In this document: piece after piece, positions 1-6,824 of the stretch
Layout: the number at the start of each line of letters is the position of its first letter
Position numbering within the stretch: position 1 is the stretch's first letter
Source: CAYVTV01 sp964526475
GTDB taxonomy: Bacteria > Bacteroidota > Bacteroidia > Bacteroidales > GCA-2748055
Assembly: GCA_964526475.1 (NCBI GenBank)
Contig: CAZGKF010000025.1
Location: 1-44,236 of the forward strand
Length of the DNA stretch: 44,236 nt
Direction of reading: 5' to 3'
The notes under the pieces: model-generated
Database searches by the model: none
Told to the model about the DNA's origin: nothing
What the model saw: the letters and a program-made list of their open reading frames with translations, nothing else
Made by a program: the position numbers and the translations under genes

Positions 1-44
1 ATTCCACAATTCCACAATTCTTCCACAATTCCACAATTTCCCAG
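1..44. repeat. short tandem repeat of TTCCACAA
   Basis: The first bases are several imperfect copies of an 8-9 base unit, TTCCACAA(T), ending just before the stop codon of the next gene. It may be the edge of a longer simple repeat that lies outside the window. No function is assigned. Confidence 0.6.
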
Positions 45-389
45 CTATAGTTCTTTCCTTAATTTCTTCGGAAGTTTCTCCACCACCAAAGCATACGATT
101 TTTTAATCCACTCACATACAAGCCTGTCAGGAATACTGCCATCCATTTTAACTGTATTCCAATGCATCTTATTCATGTGATAGCCTGGTTTGACTGCAGG
201 ATATCTCTCTCTTAGTTCAATTGCTTCCTCCGGATCGCATTTAAGGTTAATGCTCTCAAAAAAATCCACATCCGCAAGAGTGAACATCTTTCCCTTTACT
301 TTGTAAACCAATGTTTGATCATCAAAAGGGAACTCTTCGGTTACCTCTTTCAGCGAAAGGCAGAAATTTCTGAATGTTTCTATATTCAT
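45..389 (-). CDS. MmcQ/YjbR family protein
   Basis: This 114-residue protein looks like a complete member of the MmcQ/YjbR (DUF419) family, small single-domain proteins with a CyaY-like fold that are presumed to bind DNA. Recognisable pieces are the start that runs into ...FPFDDQTLVYKV, the KMF-LADVD strand, the NLKCDPEEA segment and the HMNKMHWNTV region typical of the family. It lies 3 bases downstream of purU on the same strand, so the two are probably co-transcribed with purU first. The biochemical role of the family is poorly defined, and nothing in the neighbourhood narrows it. Confidence 0.85.
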   Translation of the reverse strand: MNIETFRNFCLSLKEVTEEFPFDDQTLVYKVKGKMFTLADVDFFESINLKCDPEEAIELRERYPAVKPGYHMNKMHWNTVKMDGSIPDRLVCEWIKKSYALVVEKLPKKLRKEL

Positions 390-392
390 TAC

Positions 393-1256
393 TTAATCAA
401 AAACAACTGTTTTTTTTCCATGCACTAGGATCCGGTGTTCCGTATGATAACGCACTGCCCTTGAAAGAACAAGTCGTTCAAGGTCGCGTCCATTGCGCAC
501 CAGATCCTGGACAGTGTCTTTGTGGCTGATACGGGCAATGTCCTGATCGATAATAGGACCTTCATCGAGTTCATCGCTTACGTAATGACTGGTGGCCCCG
601 ATAATTTTCACTCCTTTCTCGAAAGCCTTTCTGTAGGGGTTGGCACCAGCAAATGCAGGCAGGAAGGAATGATGGATATTGATTATTCTGTTTGGGTATT
701 CCGCAACAAATGTGGGAGAGAGAACCTGCATATAGCGGGCAAGTATAATGCTGTCAATCTTGTGTTCTTTTAATAAACGAAGCTCCTGTTTCTCCGTTTC
801 CGGTTTATTATCCTTTGTCACTTGAAATACATAGTAAGGGATGCCGTACCTTTCTGCCACGGGCTTCATGTCCGGATAATTAGAAATGATCAGGGGTACT
901 TCCATAATGAATTCATTCATGCTGGAACGCCAAAGAATATCGCGAAGGCAATGGTCGTAGCGGGAAACAAATATGGCGGTACGCTCCTTTTTCTCAAGAA
1001 AGTTAAGCTGCCAGCTGGCTTTAAACCTTCCTGCCAATAGTCCGAATTCCTGATCCATTTTATTCTCGGGGATTTGAAAGCCCTTCATGCTCCATGCCAC
1101 CCGAAGAAAAAAAATATTAGCCTCAGTATCAACATGTTCATTTAGACTCACTATATTTCCGCCGTTTTTATAAATAAAACCTGAGAATTCCGATACAAGA
1201 CCGGTCTGGTCGGGGCAGGAGAGAAGAAGTACAGCGGTATTGGAAGAATTTTTCAT
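393..1256 (-). CDS. purU: formyltetrahydrofolate deformylase
   Basis: PurU hydrolyses 10-formyltetrahydrofolate to tetrahydrofolate and formate, balancing one-carbon pools and supplying formate for purine synthesis. The 287-residue length matches the family. An N-terminal ACT domain (about residues 6-85, starting with the SCPDQTGLVSEFSGF segment) is followed by a formyltransferase fold (about 92-285). The catalytic triad expected of hydrolase-type formyltransferases is visible: Asn193 and His195 in INIHHSFLP and Asp231 in DELDEGPIID. It is the first gene of an apparent two-gene minus-strand unit with the MmcQ-like gene 3 bases downstream. No strict promoter was found in the 416-base gap upstream. 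Confidence 0.95.
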   Translation of the reverse strand: MKNSSNTAVLLLSCPDQTGLVSEFSGFIYKNGGNIVSLNEHVDTEANIFFLRVAWSMKGFQIPENKMDQEFGLLAGRFKASWQLNFLEKKERTAIFVSRYDHCLRDILWRSSMNEFIMEVPLIISNYPDMKPVAERYGIPYYVFQVTKDNKPETEKQELRLLKEHKIDSIILARYMQVLSPTFVAEYPNRIINIHHSFLPAFAGANPYRKAFEKGVKIIGATSHYVSDELDEGPIIDQDIARISHKDTVQDLVRNGRDLERLVLSRAVRYHTEHRILVHGKKTVVFD

Positions 1257-1672
1257 GTGATATTAAGGTCTAAACAAAAAGTTAAAAATAGTAAAAAAGA
1301 TGCAAGTTGCCATTTGAAATGAAAAAACCCAAATGAAAAAGGTACTTTTCAATGGGCAGCTTGGGCAAACTGGAAATTCGAAATGAACTGACGAAATAAT
1401 TAACATAAAAAATTACGGAATAAAAAAATTATGCATGAATTCTTAAATCCATTAGTTGAAATTATTAGATAATTATTGCTTAATTAATGATTATGATTAA
1501 CTTTATTGAAATATATCAATTTTCCAGGAGTGAAAAGTAAGTATTAAAAAACGAATTTCAATCGAAGCAAAATTTCAATAAAAATATCCAATCCAGACAA
1601 TAATTACAGGAGTTACCGATTTAAATGGATGTTGCCCCGTAAACTCTGAGTTCTCTGATAAAAGATAACAAT
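1257..1672. other. intergenic region, no gene seen
   Basis: This AT-rich gap lies between the divergent purU and DUF2721 genes. No convincing coding frame, tRNA or strong hairpin was seen. It presumably holds promoters in both directions, but no TAnnTTTG element stands out close to either start. Confidence 0.5.
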
Positions 1673-2077
1673 ATGTTAAATCTCACCACCCCAACCCTTT
1701 TGTTTTCAGCTGTATCCCTGCTGCTTTTGGCATATACTAACAGATTTCTTGCACTTGCACAACTTGTAAGGAATCTTCATTCAGTCTATAAAGAAAGACC
1801 TGATACCATTATCCTCGGACAGATCAAAAATCTTCGGAAGAGGCTGGTACTCATACGACATATGCAACTGACTGGTATCCTAAGCCTGTTGATATGCTTT
1901 GTTTGTATGTTTCTTATTTTTGTCGGAAAAGATACACTTGCGGAAATAATTTTCGGAGTATCAATCATGTTAATGATCATTTCACTAAGCTTATCTGCCT
2001 GGGAGATTAATATTTCCGTTAAAGCACTGGATCTCCACCTGGGGGATATTGAAGAAAGGAAAAACAGATTAGTTTAA
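1673..2077 (+). CDS. DUF2721 family membrane protein
   Basis: This 134-residue protein fits the DUF2721 family of small inner-membrane proteins of unknown function. Hydrophobic segments lie near residues 5-28, 64-86 and 88-110. The first is followed by an amphipathic stretch (LAQLVRNLHSVYKERPD) and a conserved-looking basic RKRLVLIRHMQ segment ahead of the second helix, the layout I expect for the family. The C-terminus (DLHLGDIEERKN) is predicted to be cytosolic. It converges with the next gene, with only 3 bases between the stop codons, so antisense read-through is possible. Confidence 0.75.
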   Translation: MLNLTTPTLLFSAVSLLLLAYTNRFLALAQLVRNLHSVYKERPDTIILGQIKNLRKRLVLIRHMQLTGILSLLICFVCMFLIFVGKDTLAEIIFGVSIMLMIISLSLSAWEINISVKALDLHLGDIEERKNRLV

Positions 2078-2080
2078 ATT

Positions 2081-2794
2081 TCAGATTCTCTTAAGACTTC
2101 TAAGATAATACTCTATAATTTGATTCATCTTTTCCGGAGTGTTTTTTTTATCATAGATCCTGACCATGTCCTCAATTCCATCAAGTGTCCAGAAAAAACT
2201 GAGAGCGGCATCAAATAAATTATTTGTAATATTGTTTTTTACCATGTATGTTAATTCCCTGAATTGTTCCCAGCTGACATGTTTCCCCAGCGGAAAATAG
2301 TATCGTGATTCTTCCTGGATATCCCTGTAAATATTATTATCTGTTTTCTCAACCAGGAATGTTTTCTGAACATGAATAAGTACTGTTTCATCAATATCCT
2401 TGTAAGTTAAAAAACCGATACCTGCTTCTTTTAGATTTTCCTGGATTTTCATGATATCCATAAAACAATCCAGGTTTTTTATCCTTAAACAATAATACTT
2501 TGCTTTCCTTGTTTCGATTGTTGCAGTTGTTCCATCACAGGTATGTTTTCTGCGCTTACTTATTTCTTTTATTATCCTGCCAAGTCTTACGGGATCATAT
2601 TTCTTCTCCAGAGCTATAAAAACAGACATAGGCCTGGTATCTGGCGGAAGATTTCCTCCATAATAACCGGGGAATGGTTCATAATTCTCAAGAACCATAG
2701 TATGGGGAATGATATTCCTGGTAATTGACTTAACCTTTTCTTCCTTTAAAGTTTCCCCTCTTGTCATTAATACCTTGATCTCAGATGTAACCAT
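2081..2794 (-). CDS. hypothetical protein, 237 aa
   Basis: I do not recognise this protein. It is 237 residues, mixed acidic and basic, with no signal peptide or membrane segment, so probably cytosolic. The N-terminal third contains a Gly/Pro-rich segment (PFPGYYGGNLPPDTRP) and a basic KEISKRRKH stretch, with Cys residues at scattered positions. The C-terminal half is predicted helical. The reading frame is long, intact and free of an equally good alternative, and an unrelated shadow frame on the other strand is short, so I accept it as a real gene. It is convergent with the DUF2721 gene (3-base gap) and may be transcribed alone. Confidence 0.6.
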   Translation of the reverse strand: MVTSEIKVLMTRGETLKEEKVKSITRNIIPHTMVLENYEPFPGYYGGNLPPDTRPMSVFIALEKKYDPVRLGRIIKEISKRRKHTCDGTTATIETRKAKYYCLRIKNLDCFMDIMKIQENLKEAGIGFLTYKDIDETVLIHVQKTFLVEKTDNNIYRDIQEESRYYFPLGKHVSWEQFRELTYMVKNNITNNLFDAALSFFWTLDGIEDMVRIYDKKNTPEKMNQIIEYYLRSLKRI

Positions 2795-2882
2795 GAGAAT
2801 TTGAGTTTTAATGCAAGTTACTGCAAAAAAATGATATAGAAGTCTGTAACAGGAATGAATTTACCTGGAAATACCAATTATC

Positions 2883-3209
2883 CTATTCCCTTATCATCGT
2901 TAACAACATCTTGAAAGGTTCTGTTGCTTTAACAGCATGCACAATACAGGCAGGCATTATAATGGATTCACCGGCAGCGAGTTTATACTCAGTTTTGTTT
3001 ATGTAAATTTTGGCATTTCCCTCCAGCACCTGCACCAAGGCATCGAAAGGGGCAGAATGTTCGCTAAGCTCCTGGGCTTTATCAAAAGCAAACAAGGTAA
3101 CATTACCAGTCTGTTTTTGTACAATACGTTTGCTGACTATGCCATCAGTTGAATAACTGACTTTATTCCTGAAGTCAAATACTTGTGAGTGTTGAATTTT
3201 GTCGTCCAT
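2883..3209 (-). CDS. small cupin-domain protein
   Basis: This is a 108-residue single-domain cupin (double-stranded beta-helix). The family-typical elements are the HSAPFDALVQVLEGNAKIYINKT core, with the G-x-(A/L)-x-I-x-I strand after EG, and the second motif AAGESIIMPACIVHAVKA, where Pro and His fall at the usual positions. The first cupin motif has only one of the usual His pair (H-S-A-P-F-D), so metal binding cannot be assumed. Proteins of this kind in anaerobes are often stress-related or of unknown substrate. It sits alone, 88 bases from the upstream minus-strand gene end, and lies next to a membrane ferredoxin on the same strand (about 124 bases apart). Confidence 0.8.
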   Translation of the reverse strand: MDDKIQHSQVFDFRNKVSYSTDGIVSKRIVQKQTGNVTLFAFDKAQELSEHSAPFDALVQVLEGNAKIYINKTEYKLAAGESIIMPACIVHAVKATEPFKMLLTMIRE

Positions 3210-3333
3210 AATAATGGGTTTTTAATTAAAGTTAAGATTTCAATATATAATGAGGTCAATTTTTTTTAAGTTATACTATTGGGTTGCTTCCTGTAAGTTT
3301 CATATTTTCTCCCCGGGCTTTAACATACTGTTT

Positions 3334-3771
3334 TTAAATCCTTGCCAGGGCAAGTGTCACGGAATACAATGAGATGGTTATAAACAAATAAATATCTCTT
3401 GAAAAAGCAGGAGATAGTTTAAAAAATTTATATTTAATGGAGTTCTTGTGACATGCACTGATACAATCCCCGCAATATGTGCAGGTTATGCCCGGCTTAT
3501 GGTTCATAATATTTTCCGGATTCAGCGCGTCATATTTGCAATATGACACACATTTCAGGCAGGTTGTACAATTCCTGTCAATATACATGCGGAAAGGAGA
3601 AATAAATTTAAGAAAATTAACAATTGTCCCGATGGGACAATACATGATACAGTGAAACATTTTCCCTTTTCTCTTCGAAATCAATATAATGGTGATCATT
3701 AATTGCACAAGTGCGAGGATGCTGAAAGTAAATACAGAAATCGATAAAGGCAGAATAAGTGGCCCTCTCAT
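3334..3771 (-). CDS. small membrane-anchored 2x[4Fe-4S] protein (NapH/NosR-like)
   Basis: The 145-residue protein has a hydrophobic segment at about 8-32, a CPIG motif at 45-48 and two ferredoxin motifs: Cys68/71/74/78 and Cys97/100/103/107, both CxxCxxCxxxC. A second hydrophobic segment lies at about 127-143. The CPxG element just before the clusters is typical of NapH/NosR/RnfB-associated polyferredoxins that pass electrons at the membrane. Those proteins are usually much longer, with four or more helices, so this is a minimal or shortened form. A good promoter 41 bases upstream argues that the short reading frame is the intended gene and not a 3' remnant. No reductase partner is adjacent, so its electron donor and acceptor are unknown. 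Confidence 0.75.
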   Translation of the reverse strand: MRGPLILPLSISVFTFSILALVQLMITIILISKRKGKMFHCIMYCPIGTIVNFLKFISPFRMYIDRNCTTCLKCVSYCKYDALNPENIMNHKPGITCTYCGDCISACHKNSIKYKFFKLSPAFSRDIYLFITISLYSVTLALARI

Positions 3772-3811
3772 ATTAAAAACGATAAATGATATAAACAGGT
3801 ACTTTAATACG

Positions 3812-3843
3812 CAAATATAAAAATTAAATTATAATTTTCAAAA
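3812..3843 (-). promoter_or_regulatory. Bacteroidota-type promoter for the membrane ferredoxin
   Basis: Read on the minus strand, TTTTG (3843-3839) is followed 19 bases later by TATATTTG (3819-3812), matching the Bacteroidota -33/-7 consensus TTTG-N19-21-TAnnTTTG. It gives a leader of roughly 35 bases before the ATG at 3771. Confidence 0.65.
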
Positions 3844-3848
3844 ATTAT

Positions 3849-3856
3849 TAGTTTTG
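3849..3856 (+). promoter_or_regulatory. -7 element for the PfkB kinase gene
   Basis: TAGTTTTG matches TAnnTTTG and lies 41 bases ahead of the kinase ATG. It is back-to-back with the divergent promoter of the ferredoxin gene, so the two units share a roughly 45-base control region. No clear -33 TTTG is present. Confidence 0.45.
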
Positions 3857-3896
3857 TATCAAAATAGAAGGAAGTATTATATAACAATAATGGAAG

Positions 3897-4997
3897 ATGA
3901 ATAATTTTAAAATTAAATTAAAAGAAGAAGTTACATTTGATTGTATTTCGCTTGGGGAAGTAATGCTCAGGTTGGATCCGGGAGATATGCGGATTCGCAC
4001 AACACGTTCATTTAAAGTATGGGAAGGAGGAGGTGAATACAATGTAAGTCGTGGATTGCGAAAATGCTTTGGGCTTAGAACTGCAATTGTGACCTCTTTT
4101 GCCGATAACGATATTGGCCGGCTGGTGGAAGATTTTATAATGCAGGGCGGAGTGGATGTGTCGCTTATAATATGGGTTCCTTTTGATGGTGTGGGAAGGG
4201 AAGTACGCAATGGCTTGAATTTTACTGAACGCGGTTTTGGAGTAAGAGGTGCGTTGGGGTTATCCGACAGGGGGCTTACTGCAACTTCACAGCTTAAAAA
4301 AGGAGATATTGACTGGGATAATATTTTCGGGAAACTTGGTTCCAGATGGTTTCATACAGGGGGTATTTTTGCAGCCTTAAGTGAGACAAGCAGGGATGTT
4401 GTTGAGGAGGCGATGATAGCAGCCAGAAAATATGGAACGATCATATCGTATGATCTGAATTATCGTCCGTCTCTCTGGAAATCAATAGGAGGAAAGGCAA
4501 AAGCTCAGGAAGTGAATAAAAGTATTGCAAATTATGTTGATGTAATGATAGGAAATGAGGAAGATTTTACTGCTTCCCTTGGATTTGAGGTGGAAGGTGT
4601 TGATGAGAATCTTTCAAAACTCGATCCGTCCAATTTCAGCAAAATGATACAAAAGGCACAGTCAGAATATCCTAATTTTAAAGTAATAGCTACAACACTA
4701 AGGACAGTGAAATCTGCTTCTGTAAACTCCTGGGGAGCCATATGTTCCATGAATGGAAAATTTTATACTGCTCCATTGAGAGAAGATATAGAGATTTTCG
4801 ACAGGGTAGGTGGAGGCGATAGTTTTGCATCAGGTCTTATTTATGGATTACTTGCAACAGGAGATCCCCAGCAGGCAGTAGAGTACGGTGCTGCACACGG
4901 AGCTTTAGCAATGACCACTCCGGGAGATACGTCCATGGCATCTCTCCCGGAAGTTGAAAAGTTAATGAAAGGAGCAGGAGCGAGGGTGCAAAGATAA
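3897..4997 (+). CDS. PfkB-family sugar kinase, 2-keto-3-deoxygluconate kinase-like
   Basis: This 366-residue protein belongs to the PfkB/ribokinase family, which phosphorylates sugars or sugar acids with ATP. The start of the fold is seen as CISLGEVMLRLDPG, a pattern shared with KDG kinases, followed by a Gly-rich substrate segment EGGGEYNVSRGL. The C-terminal PfkB signature is near residue 302 as DRVGGGDSFASG, where the Asp of GGD is the expected catalytic base; the usual DTxGAGD is slightly varied. The DLNYRPSLW segment at mid-protein is also KDG-kinase-like. It ends 3 bases from the convergent fucose-isomerase-like gene, which hints at a sugar-acid or deoxysugar route, but the substrate is an inference from family resemblance. 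Confidence 0.85.
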   Translation: MNNFKIKLKEEVTFDCISLGEVMLRLDPGDMRIRTTRSFKVWEGGGEYNVSRGLRKCFGLRTAIVTSFADNDIGRLVEDFIMQGGVDVSLIIWVPFDGVGREVRNGLNFTERGFGVRGALGLSDRGLTATSQLKKGDIDWDNIFGKLGSRWFHTGGIFAALSETSRDVVEEAMIAARKYGTIISYDLNYRPSLWKSIGGKAKAQEVNKSIANYVDVMIGNEEDFTASLGFEVEGVDENLSKLDPSNFSKMIQKAQSEYPNFKVIATTLRTVKSASVNSWGAICSMNGKFYTAPLREDIEIFDRVGGGDSFASGLIYGLLATGDPQQAVEYGAAHGALAMTTPGDTSMASLPEVEKLMKGAGARVQR

Positions 4998-5000
4998 ATC

Positions 5001-6647
5001 CTATGTTTTTTCGTTAAGATTAAGCCAGTCAACAGGTGTTTTGCTTAAAGCATACCCCATCTCTCGCAGGTAGTCGCCATAACACATCGGCCAGTGAAAT
5101 CCACGTATTTCCCTTGCCATACTTTCGGAATCACCTTTAAAACCTATATCCAATTGTGTTGTGCAAATATCTAATTCAGGATTATCCATTACAATACCTT
5201 CAAATCCTGCCCAGCGCCGGCTTTTGAAATCCGGTATAATAACTGTCAGATTTTGACCGACACGCATTTCAACTTTTGGTGCTGCACCATAATCAGATTC
5301 GAAGTGAGTACGTATTTTTACCGGCTCAAGATTTTTTCCGTCCATTTTTCGCGGTGAACTGCAATGAGCTACAGTAACCATGTTTTTATGTGGAAATGTG
5401 GGATTGCCGAAAAATACCGGTTTTCCGGAAATATAATGTAGCATGATACTTGCCGGAATAACAACAAAATCAGATTCGCAGAATGCAAGATATCCTTCGT
5501 CATTAAGCATGGTCAGAACCATACAGGCAGTAGTCTCTGACCTGTTCATAATAGTCCCCATGCATCCTTGCACTGTTATTGCATCCGTATCATATTCTTT
5601 CATTAAATCAAGGAAAACTTCCTTTAACACAAATGCTCTTTCCATGAAAGTGCGCATCTGAGAAAGTGTTTGCCCTGACCCTTTACCGGCAAATAATTGT
5701 TTGGTTGTCAACTTCTCCTGTAAGGGAAAGAGTTCTACTCCTTTTTGTTTAAGGTATTCCTGTGCTTCCTTTGTGCAGCGTCTTACAAGTGCTTTATTTT
5801 CAAAAGCGGCATCAATCATTGGATTTACAATATCATAGGAAACATCAATAAGATCCATGTCCCATAGTCTGCGTGCATTATCAGGAGCGACAGCCCTGCC
5901 TTCAGAGTGCCCCCATGGCCCTCCGATACATACAATCCGTTTACCTCTTAAGCTTTTAAGTCCATAAAAAGCCCGAAGGCGCCATAAAATTTCATCATAA
6001 TCATCAACAATCACGTCCTCAACTTTTAAATTACCGATCCCCTTAAATTCATCTGTTCCCGGTCTCAATAACCTGTGTTGAACTCCGGCATAATAATAAT
6101 AAGCCGGACCACTCTGATGCCTCGCAAACAGAAGGTTCAGCTTCTCAGGGTCAATTAAGGCCTGGTATGGGGAAGAATCATATACCGGACCTCCATTGGC
6201 ATAAACAATTAGTCCGTCATGGTCACCATTGTATAAGTTCTCTGCCTCACTTACTGTCTGTACCGATAAAAGTGGCAAAACTTCCAGTGGAAAATCCACT
6301 CTGGAATTCAAAGCCTCCAGTTCAGTGCGTATCCGGTTGCGTTCTTCTTCGGCATATTCTTCTGTTATCAGCCCCGACCAGGTTCTCCAACTGGCTTTTT
6401 CTAGGCGTTCAGGTATCTTATAAACCAAAACCGGTTGCATACGCAAAGGCCCTTTTGGGTTGACTTTTAGCCTTGCAGGACGCCAGATGGAATTAGCAAT
6501 GGTTTCCGGATCAATTGTATTATCAGCCGAATGATCCACAGCGGCTAATTTGCCAAAACTCATGGTAGCTGTAGCAGCTAAAACTGATTTTAGCATACCT
6601 CTGCGTCCTATTTTCGCTGAGGTTGTATTTCTTTTTTCTGTATTCAT
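5001..6647 (-). CDS. L-fucose/L-arabinose isomerase-like protein with Tat signal
   Basis: The 548-residue protein resembles the L-fucose isomerase superfamily, which interconverts aldoses and ketoses using a divalent metal. Segments recalling the family are ITVQGCMGTIMN, the CESDFVVIPASIMLHYISGKP stretch where the acidic metal ligand is expected, and TVAHCSSPRKM, where the His corresponds to the C-terminal metal ligand. Unlike the cytosolic enzymes it starts with a twin-arginine type leader: Arg15-Arg16 in GRRGML, followed by the hydrophobic LAATATMSFGKLAA. If that leader is functional the protein works in the periplasm. The Gln in the TVQG segment may replace a Glu ligand, so the reaction may differ from classical isomerases. 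Substrate is unknown. Confidence 0.75.
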   Translation of the reverse strand: MNTEKRNTTSAKIGRRGMLKSVLAATATMSFGKLAAVDHSADNTIDPETIANSIWRPARLKVNPKGPLRMQPVLVYKIPERLEKASWRTWSGLITEEYAEEERNRIRTELEALNSRVDFPLEVLPLLSVQTVSEAENLYNGDHDGLIVYANGGPVYDSSPYQALIDPEKLNLLFARHQSGPAYYYYAGVQHRLLRPGTDEFKGIGNLKVEDVIVDDYDEILWRLRAFYGLKSLRGKRIVCIGGPWGHSEGRAVAPDNARRLWDMDLIDVSYDIVNPMIDAAFENKALVRRCTKEAQEYLKQKGVELFPLQEKLTTKQLFAGKGSGQTLSQMRTFMERAFVLKEVFLDLMKEYDTDAITVQGCMGTIMNRSETTACMVLTMLNDEGYLAFCESDFVVIPASIMLHYISGKPVFFGNPTFPHKNMVTVAHCSSPRKMDGKNLEPVKIRTHFESDYGAAPKVEMRVGQNLTVIIPDFKSRRWAGFEGIVMDNPELDICTTQLDIGFKGDSESMAREIRGFHWPMCYGDYLREMGYALSKTPVDWLNLNEKT

Positions 6648-6672
6648 TTGAAATATATTATTATGATTTACA

Positions 6673-6680
6673 CAAAAGTA
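6673..6680 (-). promoter_or_regulatory. -7 element for the fucose-isomerase-like gene
   Basis: On the minus strand TACTTTTG matches TAnnTTTG and lies 26 bases before the ATG at 6647. No clear -33 element is visible. Confidence 0.4.
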
Positions 6681-6824
6681 TATTTTATAAAATTATTTCT
6701 GTAAGTCACTATATAATTTAAAATGAATACAATTAGCATGAAATCACATTTAAAAATCTCGAACTAATTTTTTCTACCTTTATGCTTTTTATCAGGAAAT
6801 AACTTTTATTTCAAGGTTTCAGAT

